Origin: an uncultured Oscillospiraceae bacterium
Lineage (GTDB): Bacteria > Bacillota > Clostridia > Oscillospirales > Oscillospiraceae
Assembly: GCA_934667815.1 (NCBI GenBank)
Contig: CAKUMO010000006.1
Span: 22,854-86,853 of the forward strand
DNA: 64,000 nucleotides
Direction: 5' to 3'
Under the pieces are notes generated by a model. The model worked only from the letters and a program-made list of their open reading frames with translations. It did not search any database and had not been told where the DNA came from. The translations under genes were made by a program, and so were the position numbers. Position 1 is the first letter of the stretch. Each line of letters starts with the position of its first letter. This document shows positions 1-8,092 of the stretch, in pieces.

Positions 1-1
1 C

Positions 2-427
2 GGCATTGCCGAATATACCCATGCGATGCGTGCGCACGCCGACGGTTTCCACGGCAATCCGCCCGAGGGGTGCATCAGCCGCACCGTCATCCACGGATAT
101 GAGGACAAAGACGTCGCGATGAACGAAGTGAAAAAGCAGGAGACGCATTGTCCGCAGTGCGGCGTGAAGATGAAAAACGGCCGCTGGATCTCGCAGGAGC
201 GGCAGCGTTATATGACCATGGCAGAGTGCCCGCAGCACGGACGCTATCTTATCCGCGTCCGTCTGAATAAAGAAACCGACGGCACGCTGCGCGTGAGCAG
301 ACTGGTCTACCTCGGCGCGTCCGAGGCTGCACAGCGCTTTGATGAGCTGGCTGCGCAGAAGCAGAAAACCGCCCGCCGCCGCAGAAGGCGGCCGCACAGA
401 GAGCAGAAAAAGCAGAATGACGCTTGA
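2..427 (+). CDS. C-terminal part of an unknown protein with a zinc-ribbon-like Cys cluster (5' end outside window)
   Basis: The frame is open from the first bases, so this is the last 141 residues of a longer protein. A Cys/His cluster (HCPQCG, then about 27 residues later CPQHG) looks like a small zinc-binding module. The tail is strongly basic (seven Arg in a row, then Lys/Gln-rich), which suggests nucleic-acid contact. The first 45 visible residues match no family I can name. The stop overlaps the mutY start by 11 bases, so the two are probably translationally coupled. A role in nucleic-acid handling would be inference only. Confidence 0.6.
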   Translation, partial: GIAEYTHAMRAHADGFHGNPPEGCISRTVIHGYEDKDVAMNEVKKQETHCPQCGVKMKNGRWISQERQRYMTMAECPQHGRYLIRVRLNKETDGTLRVSRLVYLGASEAAQRFDELAAQKQKTARRRRRRPHREQKKQNDA

Positions 428-1442
428 TTATCTTCCCGAGCGGCTGCTCGGCTGGTTCGAGACCCACCAGCGCGAGCTGCCCTGGCGGCGCGACCGTGCG
501 CCGTATCACGTCTGGCTGTCGGAAATCATGCTCCAGCAGACGCGCGTGGAGGCGGTAAAGAATTACTATGAACGCTTCCTTGCTGCGCTGCCGACGGTGC
601 AGGCGCTGGCCGATTGCCCGGAGGACAAGCTATTGAAGCTCTGGGAAGGCTTGGGCTATTACAGCCGTGCGCGGAACCTGCAAAAGGCTGCGCGGGTGAT
701 CGTGAGCGAATACGGCGGGGAATTTCCTCGCGAATATGATGCCGTGCGCGCGCTTCCGGGCGTGGGTGCTTATACTGCGGGCGCGGTGCTGTCCATTTGC
801 TTTGAGCGGCCTGAGCCTGCCGTGGACGGGAACGTCCTGCGCGTGGTCACGCGCCTTTTGTGCATGGATGCGCCCGTCACGGACGAAAAGACCAAGCGCG
901 AGATCGCCGCTTTGCTAAAAAGTATTTATCCCGCCGGGCACTGCGGCGACTTCACGCAGGCACTCATGGAACTTGGGGCGACGGTCTGCGTGCCGAACGG
1001 TGCGCCGAAATGTGAATGCTGCCCGGTGGCTGACCGCTGCATGGCAAACGCTGCGGGAAAGCAGACAAGCTATCCGGTCAAGGCCGAAAAAAAGCCGCGC
1101 CGCCATGAGGTGCGCACGGTGTTCATATTGCGCTGCGGGGAGCGGCTCGCGGTGTGCAAACGGCCGGAAAAGGGCCTTCTGGCGGGGCTTTGGCAGCTTC
1201 CGGATGTTTGTGGGACGCTTACGGTGCAGGAGGCGCTCGGACAGGCGCAGGCGTGGGGCGTTCGCCCGACAGGTATTGAGAAAACGGTCTGCCGGACGCA
1301 TATTTTCACCCATGTGCAGTGGGAAATGATTGGCTTTTATTTCGACTGTGCGGAGCCGGACGGACGGTTTTTCTGGGCCGATGCGCAGACGCTTGCGCAG
1401 GAGCTGGGACTTCCCACGGCTTACCGACAGTTTTTGCCATAA
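417..1442 (+). CDS. mutY: A/G-specific adenine DNA glycosylase MutY
   Basis: Removes adenine mispaired with 8-oxoguanine or guanine in base excision repair. The 341 residues match the family length. Visible are the catalytic Glu in SEIMLQQT (about residue 36), the helix-hairpin-helix LPGVGAYTAG (about 111-120), the catalytic Asp in VDGNVLRV (about 137) and a 4Fe-4S ligand set C-X7-C-X2-C-X5-C (about 191-208). The C-terminal 110 residues form the NUDIX-like domain that reads 8-oxoG. The ATG at 417 is preferred over an in-frame start at 339 because the conserved protein begins at MTLDYLPERL. It overlaps the end of the preceding gene. Confidence 0.95.
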   Translation: MTLDYLPERLLGWFETHQRELPWRRDRAPYHVWLSEIMLQQTRVEAVKNYYERFLAALPTVQALADCPEDKLLKLWEGLGYYSRARNLQKAARVIVSEYGGEFPREYDAVRALPGVGAYTAGAVLSICFERPEPAVDGNVLRVVTRLLCMDAPVTDEKTKREIAALLKSIYPAGHCGDFTQALMELGATVCVPNGAPKCECCPVADRCMANAAGKQTSYPVKAEKKPRRHEVRTVFILRCGERLAVCKRPEKGLLAGLWQLPDVCGTLTVQEALGQAQAWGVRPTGIEKTVCRTHIFTHVQWEMIGFYFDCAEPDGRFFWADAQTLAQELGLPTAYRQFLP

Positions 1443-1448
1443 ACGCAC

Positions 1449-1477
1449 TTGAAAGTTTTTGCGAAAACCGCTATACT
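1449..1477 (+). promoter_or_regulatory. Sigma-A promoter for the DUF1292 gene
   Basis: TTGAAA at 1449-1454, a 17-base spacer, and TATACT at 1472-1477. It starts just past the mutY stop and is followed by a strong ribosome site (GGGAGG) and the ATG at 1510. Confidence 0.8.
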
Positions 1478-1509
1478 GAACATATCAACAAACGGGAGGT
1501 CTGACTTTT

Positions 1510-1776
1510 ATGGAAGACAAGCGTGCACAGTACGGCGAGGACGAGATCCTTGCTCTGGAATTTGACGACGGTACCAGCTTTGAATGCGGCATCATGGGCG
1601 TGTTCGATCTGGACGACAAGCAGTATATCGCCCTCGAGGCGCTCGATGACTCCGACGATGTCTATCTCTACGGCTATGTTCCCACGGACGATGATTTCGA
1701 CCTGCTGGACATCCCCGAGGAGGAATTCGACCGCGTCGCGGCGGAGTTCGACCGCCTGATGGACGAGCCGGTATAA
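1510..1776 (+). CDS. DUF1292 family protein (YrzB-like)
   Basis: A small, very acidic 88-residue protein with the DUF1292 pattern: an alternating beta/acidic core (EILALEFDDGTSFEC, then a YIALEAL strand and a VYLYGY strand). The family is widespread in Firmicutes and has no established biochemical role. In other clostridia it is often near ruvX/yrzL, but here it stands alone behind its own promoter. Ribosome site GGGAGG lies 8-13 bases before the ATG. It is followed by two tall hairpins that end transcription from both sides. Confidence 0.85.
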   Translation: MEDKRAQYGEDEILALEFDDGTSFECGIMGVFDLDDKQYIALEALDDSDDVYLYGYVPTDDDFDLLDIPEEEFDRVAAEFDRLMDEPV

Positions 1777-1818
1777 AACAGTCTCGGTTTTATATTTTGC
1801 AATATTTTGCAGCCAGAC

Positions 1819-1849
1819 TGTCAAAAAAGTCCATTGGACTTTTTTGACA
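1819..1849. terminator. 15-bp perfect inverted repeat, terminator-like, related to a second copy near 45.3 kb
   Basis: TGTCAAAAAAGTCCA at 1819-1833 is mirrored exactly at 1835-1849, leaving a T6 run in the 3' arm. It ends the DUF1292 transcript. The core GTCAAAAAAGTCC is repeated at 45291-45303 with a similar upstream flank (TTTTGCAAT...TTTTG), so it is a dispersed element rather than a chance terminator. Confidence 0.75.
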
Positions 1850-1855
1850 AGCGAA

Positions 1856-1886
1856 CAAGCGGGCATTGCAGCGCAATGCCCGCTTG
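1856..1886 (-). terminator. 14-bp stem-loop after the SSB-like gene
   Basis: CAAGCGGGCATTGC at 1856-1869 pairs perfectly with 1873-1886 around a three-base loop, directly after the minus-strand gene ending at 1889. There is little T-tract, so on its own it is a weak terminator; together with the neighbouring repeat it separates the convergent genes. Confidence 0.55.
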
Positions 1887-1888
1887 CT

Positions 1889-2494
1889 TTATCCGTTTAC
1901 CGCTTCGGCGGTGATGACAGAGACCTCGTAGGCCGTGCGCTGCTCGCTTTCGCTGCCGAGGAGCTTCAGATAATCGCGGCTCTGCAGCCGTCCGGTCAGC
2001 GTCAGCGTGGTGCCGACGGGGAACGCGGCGGCCTCCTGCGCCGTCCGACCCCAAAGAATGCAGGGAATGTAGTCCGCGCGGCGGTAGGGACGGTTGACCG
2101 CCAGCATCACGTCGCAGATCTCCCGGCCGAGCGGCGTGCGCCGGTAGACCGGCTCCTTGCAGATCACGCCCGTCAGGACGGCCAAATTGTCGTGCGGCTC
2201 GCCGCAGACGCTCATTTGCTCGGCCAGCACGGAGATGATAAGCCGGTGCCGCCCGGGTGTGCGGCTGTTGAAGGAACGAATCTGCCCCGTAATATGCAGC
2301 GCATCGCCTTCCTGCGCCGCCGTTGTGCGCAGAAGCTGCTCCGAGGCCAGCACGGGCAGACGATCGATCGTTCCGGACAAGCGTTCGACCTCCAGAAAAA
2401 ACGAAAAAAAGCGCCTTCCGTGGTTGTCGTGCGAAAACTGCGGCGCGGACGCAAGGCTGCCGATCAAGTCGATATGATTTGCGATATGTTCCAT
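1889..2494 (-). CDS. SSB-like protein with two tandem OB folds
   Basis: At 201 residues it contains two consecutive single-strand-binding-protein-type segments: about residues 5-100 (IDLIGSLASAPQFSHD...ALHITGQIRSF) and 105-200 (LAVLTGVICKEPVYRRTP, then ADYIPCILWGRTAQEAA, then LTLTGRLQSRDY). The second half carries the classic SSB strand order. It lacks the acidic C-terminal tip of replicative SSB, so it is probably an accessory paralogue, not the main SSB; this is inference. The ATG at 2492-2494 has the ribosome site AGGTGGGAG. It is transcribed divergently from the DUF3343 gene. Confidence 0.75.
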   Translation of the reverse strand: MEHIANHIDLIGSLASAPQFSHDNHGRRFFSFFLEVERLSGTIDRLPVLASEQLLRTTAAQEGDALHITGQIRSFNSRTPGRHRLIISVLAEQMSVCGEPHDNLAVLTGVICKEPVYRRTPLGREICDVMLAVNRPYRRADYIPCILWGRTAQEAAAFPVGTTLTLTGRLQSRDYLKLLGSESEQRTAYEVSVITAEAVNG

Positions 2495-2564
2495 TCTCCC
2501 ACCTCGTTGAGTTCATATGTCAGAGTATATTCGGCGTGGACGGCAGATATGTGTGCCACTTTCT

Positions 2565-2593
2565 GTGTCAAAATTTGGGGAAAGTCATACGAT
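2565..2593 (+). promoter_or_regulatory. Possible promoter for the DUF3343/desulfurase pair
   Basis: GTGTCA at 2565-2570, 17 bases, TACGAT at 2588-2593. Each box matches the sigma-A consensus at four of six positions, so this is a weak candidate supported by position. Confidence 0.35.
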
Positions 2594-2615
2594 AGAAGTG
2601 GGAGGGATCACTTCT

Positions 2616-2870
2616 ATGTATGAGTATTTTTTTACCTTTCGCTCGGTCACGGCCGCGCAGAGCGCGGCAAAGCGACTGGAGCAGGCGGGCATTGCCGCCG
2701 CCATGCTCCGCACGCCTCGCGGACTGCAAAAGCAGGGCTGCGGTTACAGCCTGCGCGTGCGTGCCGGTCAATTTTCAGAAGCGCGTACGCTTCTGACGCA
2801 GTTTTCCGCGCCATTTCAGAGGATCTACGGCAAAGCGCCCGGAGGACGCTGGGAGGAGGTGCGGCCTTGA
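2616..2870 (+). CDS. DUF3343 family protein (putative sulfur/selenium carrier)
   Basis: An 84-residue protein with the DUF3343 layout: YEYFFTFRSVTAAQSAAKRLEQAGIAA, then a TPRGLQKQGCGYSLRV segment with the single conserved Cys. Members are proposed Se/S carriers and are often found beside cysteine desulfurases or YedF; here the desulfurase follows directly with overlapping stop and start codons (TTGA). The ATG at 2616 is chosen because GGGAGGG lies 9-15 bases before it. Function is inferred from family and neighbour. Confidence 0.75.
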   Translation: MYEYFFTFRSVTAAQSAAKRLEQAGIAAAMLRTPRGLQKQGCGYSLRVRAGQFSEARTLLTQFSAPFQRIYGKAPGGRWEEVRP

Positions 2871-4027
2871 TCTACTTTGACAGCGCCGCGACGACGCTGC
2901 AAAAGCCGCCGGAGGTCGCGCTGACGCTTTCCCGTGCGGTCACGCGTCTGAGCAGCGTCGGGCGCGGCGGGCATCCGGCGGCTATGGCCGCAGCCGACGC
3001 GGTGTTCCGCTGCCGCACGCTGGCAGGCCGACTTTTTGCGGCCGAGCCGGAGCAGGTCGTCTTTACCATGAACGCGACGCACGGCTTAAACATCGCCATC
3101 CGCTCGCTTGTGCGCACGGGCGACCGCGTGGTCATCTCGGGCTTTGAGCACAACGCCGTGGTACGGCCGCTGCACGCGCTGGGCGCGCAGGCTGCGATCG
3201 CCGGACGCAGGCTCTTTGACCCGGCAGACACGCTGGAGGATTTTGCACGGCTGCTTACGCCGGACACACGCGCGGCGGTATGCACCTACGTTTCCAATGT
3301 TTTCGGCTATATTCTGCCGGTGCGCGAAATCGCGGCCCTCTGTAAAGAGCGCGGCGTCCCCCTGATTCTGGATGCGTCGCAGGCGGCGGGGACGCTGGAT
3401 GTGGCGCTCGCAGGGAGCGGTGCGCGTTTCATCGCCATGCCGGGGCACAAGGGACTCTACGGCCCGCAGGGCACGGGAATCCTGCTCTGCGCGGACGGCG
3501 GCGAGCCTCTGATGCAGGGCGGGACGGGCAGCAACTCCGCCGACCCGGAGATGCCCGACTTTCTGCCCGACCGCCTCGAGGCGGGCACACACAACGTCTG
3601 CGGCATCGCGGCGCTGGCAGAGGGAATTTCCTTCGTGCTGCGCAAAACGCCGCAGCGCATTCTGGCACATGAGCAGCGCCTGACCGCGCAGGCACGCGAC
3701 GCGCTGGGGCGCATGCCAGAGGTGCGCGTCTTTGTGGGCGCGCCGCAGGCGGGCGTGCTGTCCTTCACGGTCGAAGGCTTGGACTGTGAGGAGGCTGCAC
3801 GGCTTCTGGCCGACGCGGGCGTGGCGGTACGCGCCGGGCTGCACTGTGCGCCAGTGGCGCACGAGAACGCGGGCACGCTGGAGCGCGGAACGGTGCGTCT
3901 GAGCTTCTCGGCCTTCAATACCGAGGCCGAGTTGCGCCGATTTGCGGGGATTTGCGGAAAGGTTTTTTCGCAGCGGACACAAAAAACGCGGATTCCTACT
4001 TGCTATTGCGGCGGAAATCGGATATAA
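2867..4027 (+). CDS. Cysteine desulfurase family protein (class V aminotransferase, SufS/Csd type)
   Basis: A PLP enzyme of 386 residues, expected to take sulfur (or selenium) from cysteine (or selenocysteine). Visible are the N-terminal YFDSAATT, the PLP Lys in MPGHKGLYGPQG (about K195) and the active-site Cys in RAGLHCAP (about C327), a group II arrangement. It starts with TTG, overlapping the stop of the DUF3343 gene, which argues the two work as a carrier/donor pair. It differs clearly from the iscS at 28 kb, so the genome has two desulfurases. The last 25 residues carry the promoter of the next operon in their DNA. Confidence 0.9.
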   Translation: MIYFDSAATTLQKPPEVALTLSRAVTRLSSVGRGGHPAAMAAADAVFRCRTLAGRLFAAEPEQVVFTMNATHGLNIAIRSLVRTGDRVVISGFEHNAVVRPLHALGAQAAIAGRRLFDPADTLEDFARLLTPDTRAAVCTYVSNVFGYILPVREIAALCKERGVPLILDASQAAGTLDVALAGSGARFIAMPGHKGLYGPQGTGILLCADGGEPLMQGGTGSNSADPEMPDFLPDRLEAGTHNVCGIAALAEGISFVLRKTPQRILAHEQRLTAQARDALGRMPEVRVFVGAPQAGVLSFTVEGLDCEEAARLLADAGVAVRAGLHCAPVAHENAGTLERGTVRLSFSAFNTEAELRRFAGICGKVFSQRTQKTRIPTCYCGGNRI

Positions 4028-4028
4028 T
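4000..4028 (+). promoter_or_regulatory. Sigma-A promoter of the cdaA-rsgA gene run
   Basis: TTGCTA at 4000-4005, a 17-base spacer, and a perfect TATAAT at 4023-4028, inside the last codons of the desulfurase gene. It is the only strong promoter found ahead of the uninterrupted plus-strand series 4103-19962. Confidence 0.8.
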
Positions 4029-4102
4029 CTAAAAGATAAAGTAGGGGCGTTTTGCCGTAATGCCGGGAAATCGGCTCCAAACGCTGTGAGCGGAGTTTTG
4101 CT

Positions 4103-4981
4103 ATGGAAGCTATCATCAATTTCTTCAAGGAATTTGCCGCACTGCTGCCCACCATCCAGATTATGGACGTTGTGGACATTCTGGTCGTGGCCTTTGTAAT
4201 CTATAAAATTATCCTGATGCTTCAGACGACCAGCTCGTCTCGCATTGCAAAGAGCATTATCATCATCCTGATCCTGACGGCGGCGACGAGCCTGCTGCAC
4301 ATGTATCTGATGAATTATCTGCTCGATAAAATTCTCGAGATCGGCCTGCTGGCGTTGGTCATCATGTTCCAGCCGGAGCTGCGCCGTATGCTCGAAAAGC
4401 TCGGCAGCAAATCCTTCCGCGAAATCCTTTCGACCAAGCAGGAGCAGCGAAACATCGACCATGTCATCAGCGAGACCGTTAAGGCCTGCGAGATCATGTC
4501 CCGCGAGCGCACGGGCGTTCTGATCGTCTTTGAGCGAACCACTTCGCTGGAGGAATATCAGAAAACCGGAACGATCGTCGATGCACAGGTGTCCTCGGAG
4601 CTTCTGAGAAACATCTTCTTTACAAAGGCCTCGCTGCACGACGGCGCGGTCATCATCCGCAACGAGCGCATTGCCGCAGCCGGCTGCGTGCTGCCCCTGA
4701 CGGAAAACCGCAACATCAGCAGCGACCTCGGCACCCGTCACCGCGCGGGCATCGGCATGAGCGAGGTGTCCGACGCGGTGGTCGTGATCGTCTCGGAGGA
4801 GACAGGCACCATCTCCGTGGCCATCTCCGGCATGCTTAAGCGCCACCTTGCGCCGCAGACACTGGAAAAGCTCCTGCTCAACGAGCTTGCTCCCAAGGAG
4901 GAGGTCAAAACGCGCAACCCCCTGACGAAGCTGCTGCGCAGACAGAAGAAGGAAAAGGATGATTCGGATGCAGAAACATAA
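4103..4981 (+). CDS. cdaA: Diadenylate cyclase CdaA
   Basis: Makes cyclic di-AMP from two ATP at the membrane, controlling osmolyte and K+ balance and wall homeostasis. The 292 residues start with about three transmembrane helices (roughly 10-85), followed by the DAC domain with the signature LHDGAVII (D about 180) and RHRAG (about 212-216). The C-terminus is Lys-rich. The start has the ribosome site GAGCGGAG. cdaR follows with a short overlap, the usual Firmicutes arrangement, but glmM is missing from its usual third place. Confidence 0.95.
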   Translation: MEAIINFFKEFAALLPTIQIMDVVDILVVAFVIYKIILMLQTTSSSRIAKSIIIILILTAATSLLHMYLMNYLLDKILEIGLLALVIMFQPELRRMLEKLGSKSFREILSTKQEQRNIDHVISETVKACEIMSRERTGVLIVFERTTSLEEYQKTGTIVDAQVSSELLRNIFFTKASLHDGAVIIRNERIAAAGCVLPLTENRNISSDLGTRHRAGIGMSEVSDAVVVIVSEETGTISVAISGMLKRHLAPQTLEKLLLNELAPKEEVKTRNPLTKLLRRQKKEKDDSDAET

Positions 4982-6221
4982 GATACTGGCCTTTCTTTTG
5001 GCTCTGGTCGTGTCGATCTGCCTGTGGTTTTACGCCGTGACGGTGGTCAATCCGGACGATTCGACGACAATCAACGGCATCGCCGTGCAGTTTGAGGGCA
5101 TCGACGCCCTGACCAGCCGCGGCTTGATGCTCACGGGCGGCGACGACGCGCGTGTAAGCGTCCAGATGCGCGCCCGCCGCTCCGATCTGAAAGAGCTGAA
5201 CAACGATACCCTGACGGCAGTTGCGGATGTCTCGCGTATTACGAGCAGCGGCGAATTTCAGCTCACATGGACGCTCATTCTGCCGGACACGGTGGCTTCG
5301 GGCGATGTCAGCGAGATCAGCAGCATTCCCTCCCGCATTTCCGTTCAGGTCAGCGAGGTCATGAAAAATGCCGACGTTCCCGTGAAGGTTGAATACACGG
5401 GTGAGCTTGCCGAGGGCCTGACCTATCAGGAGAACACGGCTACCCTCACGCCGGATGCGCTGACGGTCATCGGCCCGTCCGACGAGGTCGCCAAGATCGA
5501 CCATGCGCTTGTCAGCGTCGATCTGACCGACGCGACCACGCTCATCGACGCGGAATATCCCTACACGCTGTTTGACAGCGACGGCAACGAGCTGACGCTG
5601 AGCAAATACACTACCGTTTCCAGCGACAAGATCTATGTACGCCTGCCCATCCTGACCTACAAGGATGTAAAGCTCAAGATCGATGTGACGCCGGGCGGCG
5701 GCGCGACGGCGGACGACCTGCAATGGTCCATCGAGCCGAAGGCCATCCGCGTGACCGGCAACGATGCCGATCTTGCGGAAATGCCGGACGAATTCTCCGT
5801 TACGACGGTCGATCTGGCCGAAATGCGCGTGTATTCGCAGAACATCTCCGCAAAGCTGAACCTGCCCAGCGGCATCCTGCTGCTCGGCACGGACGACACC
5901 GTGGAGATCACGCTCCGGCTCGAGGGTCTGACGACCAAGGAGCTGACCGTTCCCGTTTCACAGATCGAGCGGAAGAACGAGACGCAGACGGTCTCCTTTG
6001 GCACACAGACCGTCAAGATCCAGCTTCGCGGCAAGGCCGCGGCGCTGGAAGATCTCACGGCTGCCGATCTGCGCATCGTCGCGGATATGACTTCGGGCTA
6101 CGACGATAAGACCAAGAATGTCACGCTGGAGATCACGCTTGTGACGCCCAGAACGGACGCGGGCGTGATCGGCGGGCCTTACACCGTGCCGGTCATTCTC
6201 GACGGAGAGATGGAATCCTGA
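4959..6221 (+). CDS. cdaR: CdaR, YbbR-domain regulator of CdaA
   Basis: A membrane-anchored extracytoplasmic protein that modulates the diadenylate cyclase. One N-terminal helix (about 7-29, ILAFLLALVVSICLWFYAVTVV) is followed by about four repeated YbbR beta domains, recognisable by repeats such as VPVKVEYTGELAEGL and VPVSQIERKNE. The 420 residues are typical. Another ATG at 4968 is possible; both have AAGG-type ribosome sites. The start lies within the cdaA end and the stop shares one base with the next start. Confidence 0.9.
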   Translation: MIRMQKHKILAFLLALVVSICLWFYAVTVVNPDDSTTINGIAVQFEGIDALTSRGLMLTGGDDARVSVQMRARRSDLKELNNDTLTAVADVSRITSSGEFQLTWTLILPDTVASGDVSEISSIPSRISVQVSEVMKNADVPVKVEYTGELAEGLTYQENTATLTPDALTVIGPSDEVAKIDHALVSVDLTDATTLIDAEYPYTLFDSDGNELTLSKYTTVSSDKIYVRLPILTYKDVKLKIDVTPGGGATADDLQWSIEPKAIRVTGNDADLAEMPDEFSVTTVDLAEMRVYSQNISAKLNLPSGILLLGTDDTVEITLRLEGLTTKELTVPVSQIERKNETQTVSFGTQTVKIQLRGKAAALEDLTAADLRIVADMTSGYDDKTKNVTLEITLVTPRTDAGVIGGPYTVPVILDGEMES

Positions 6222-6625
6222 TGCGCAGCAAGGCAACGGTTAAGCGCCTGCTGCCGCACGGAAGGGCCGAGGTCAGCGTTGTGCGCGAGAGCGCATGCAG
6301 CGGCGACTGCCACCACTGCACCGGCTGCGGTGCGGTGCGGCAGACGCTCACTGTGCAGGCCGAGAACCCGATCTCCGCGCGGCCGGGCAGCCTTGTCTAT
6401 GTGGAATCGAGAGGAAAGACCGTGCTGCGTGCTGCGGCGCTGGTGTATGTGCTTCCGCTGGCATTGTTCCTTGCGGGGTATCTGACGGCGGACGCACTGC
6501 TGCACAGGGACGCGTTCTGGTGCGGCGCAGCGGGCTTTGTGCTCGGGCTGCTGCCGGCGTTCTGGTATGACCGCCGCGTACGCCGCCGCCCGCCCGTATA
6601 TCGCATCGTGGAGCTTGCAGAATAG
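6221..6625 (+). CDS. RseC/MucC-family membrane protein (SoxR-reducing system type)
   Basis: A 134-residue protein with an N-terminal Cys cluster (CSGDCHHCTGCG, about 26-37) and two transmembrane helices (about 70-87 and 92-112). This is the RseC/MucC family layout. In gammaproteobacteria RseC helps reduce SoxR and is often near Rnf genes; in clostridia it is a recurrent, poorly studied protein. The Cys cluster may bind Fe-S or zinc. It is packed within the operon with no gap on either side. Confidence 0.75.
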   Translation: MRSKATVKRLLPHGRAEVSVVRESACSGDCHHCTGCGAVRQTLTVQAENPISARPGSLVYVESRGKTVLRAAALVYVLPLALFLAGYLTADALLHRDAFWCGAAGFVLGLLPAFWYDRRVRRRPPVYRIVELAE

Positions 6626-7489
6626 ATGTTTGGTTATGTGCTTCCCCGAAAGGACAAGCTGACACCGGAGGACTTCCGGCGTTACCGCGCGGCCTACTGC
6701 GGTTTGTGCCGCAGCCTGAAAAAGCGCTATGGCTTCCGTGCACGCTTCCTTGTCAATTACGATATGACCTTCCTGTCCTTCCTCCTGGAGGATGGTGCGC
6801 CGCAGACGGAGCGCTGCTTCTGTCCGGCACGCCCGTGGTGCAGGAAGGAATGCCTCGCGCATTCCGATGCTATGGACTACTGCGCGGACATGAGCGTGCT
6901 GCTGTCATACTGGAAGCTGCGCGACGCAGAGCGCGACGGCAAACGCCTTTCCCGAGTGGCTGCGCGGCTGGCGCTGCGGTTTTACCGCAGAAGCTCTGAA
7001 AAGGCCGCGGCGCGGCATCCGCAGGAAAACGCACTCTTTGAAGAAAAGCTGGCGCTGCTGCACCGGCTGGAGGATGAACGCTGTCCCAGTCTCGACCGCA
7101 CAGCCGATGCCTTTGCGGGCCTGCTCAAAGGCTGCGCGGCGGAGCTTCCTGAGGGCGGCGAGCGGCGAGCGGCGGAGTTGCTTTTATACCATGTCGGGCG
7201 GTTTTTGTATCTGGCCGACGCGCTGGATGATCTGGAAAAGGACGTGAAGTCCGATTCCTACAATCCGCTGCGCTATCGATTCACGCTTCAGGACGGAAAG
7301 CTCAGCCCGGAGGACAAGGCGGCGCTTCTGGAGACGATCGATGCGTCGATCGGCCTTGCGGCCTCCGCTCTGGAGCTGCTTTCCCCGCGTGCCGACGGCG
7401 CGATTCTGACGAACATTATTTACTATGGCTTGCCCGCAGTGCTGCACAGCGTTGCACAGGGCGCCTTTCGCAAAAGGAGCAGACAATGA
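6626..7489 (+). CDS. DUF5685 family protein
   Basis: A 287-residue alpha-helical protein beginning [19 protein letters not shown]. Two Cys groups stand out: YCGLCRSL (about 30-35) and [14 protein letters not shown] (about 66-80), suggesting metal or Fe-S binding. A prenyltransferase-like helical motif appears near residues 190-215 ([19 protein letters not shown]), with acidic residues that could bind metal. The family has no known function. The start follows the preceding stop directly, and its end overlaps the J-domain gene as ATGA. Confidence 0.7.
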   Translation: MFGYVLPRKDKLTPEDFRRYRAAYCGLCRSLKKRYGFRARFLVNYDMTFLSFLLEDGAPQTERCFCPARPWCRKECLAHSDAMDYCADMSVLLSYWKLRDAERDGKRLSRVAARLALRFYRRSSEKAAARHPQENALFEEKLALLHRLEDERCPSLDRTADAFAGLLKGCAAELPEGGERRAAELLLYHVGRFLYLADALDDLEKDVKSDSYNPLRYRFTLQDGKLSPEDKAALLETIDASIGLAASALELLSPRADGAILTNIIYYGLPAVLHSVAQGAFRKRSRQ

Positions 7490-8073
7490 AAGATCCCTAC
7501 GAGGTTTTGGGCGTGCCGCACGGCGCGTCGGACGAGCAGATCAAAAAAGCCTATCGTGAGCTTGCCCGCAAGTATCATCCGGACAACTATGCCGATAACC
7601 CCCTTGCCGATCTCGCGCAGGAAAAAATGAAAGAGATCAACGAGGCCTATGACACCCTGACCAAGGGCGGCGGTGCGTCCTCGCAGTCGGGCGGGTATCA
7701 ATCCGGTGGCTATCAGTCCGGCAGCTCGGCAAACGGTGCGACACCGCTTGCACGCGTGCGCCGGCTCATCCAGCTCGGTTCGCTCGATCAGGCAGAGGCA
7801 GAGCTGAACGCCATCTCCCAGCACACCGCCGAGTGGTATTTTCTCTCCGGCGCAATCGCGCAGCGGCGCGGCTGGTTGGACGATGCGGCGCAGAATTACC
7901 GCATCGCCGTGCAGATGGATCCCGGAAATCTGGAATATCGCACCGCCCTGAACAACCTTCACGGCGGCGGAAATACCTACCGGCAGACGCAGTATTCCGA
8001 TGCGAGCGACGACCTGTGCGGTTGCTGCAGCTCGCTGCTGTGCCTGAACTGCCTGTGCAATGGGTGCCGGTGA
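7486..8073 (+). CDS. J-domain protein with Cys-rich C-terminus
   Basis: An N-terminal J domain (about 1-65) with the HPD motif (KYHPDNY, about 30-36) that would stimulate DnaK ATPase. A Gly/Ser/Gln-rich linker follows (about 65-82), then a TPR-like stretch (about 85-150), and a tail with seven Cys in the last 20 residues ([17 protein letters not shown]). It has no DnaJ zinc-finger domain, so it is a specialised co-chaperone rather than DnaJ. The pairing with the DUF5685 gene through ATGA overlap suggests they act together; that is inference. Confidence 0.85.
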   Translation: MKDPYEVLGVPHGASDEQIKKAYRELARKYHPDNYADNPLADLAQEKMKEINEAYDTLTKGGGASSQSGGYQSGGYQSGSSANGATPLARVRRLIQLGSLDQAEAELNAISQHTAEWYFLSGAIAQRRGWLDDAAQNYRIAVQMDPGNLEYRTALNNLHGGGNTYRQTQYSDASDDLCGCCSSLLCLNCLCNGCR

Positions 8074-8092
8074 GAAAAAGGAGAGGATCATT

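Noticed and set aside
3086..4846. Long open frame on the minus strand (about 586 codons)
   Set aside because: It lies antisense to the cysteine desulfurase and cdaA genes, is rich in His/Arg/Ala as expected from a GC-rich shadow frame, has no ribosome site and resembles no protein.
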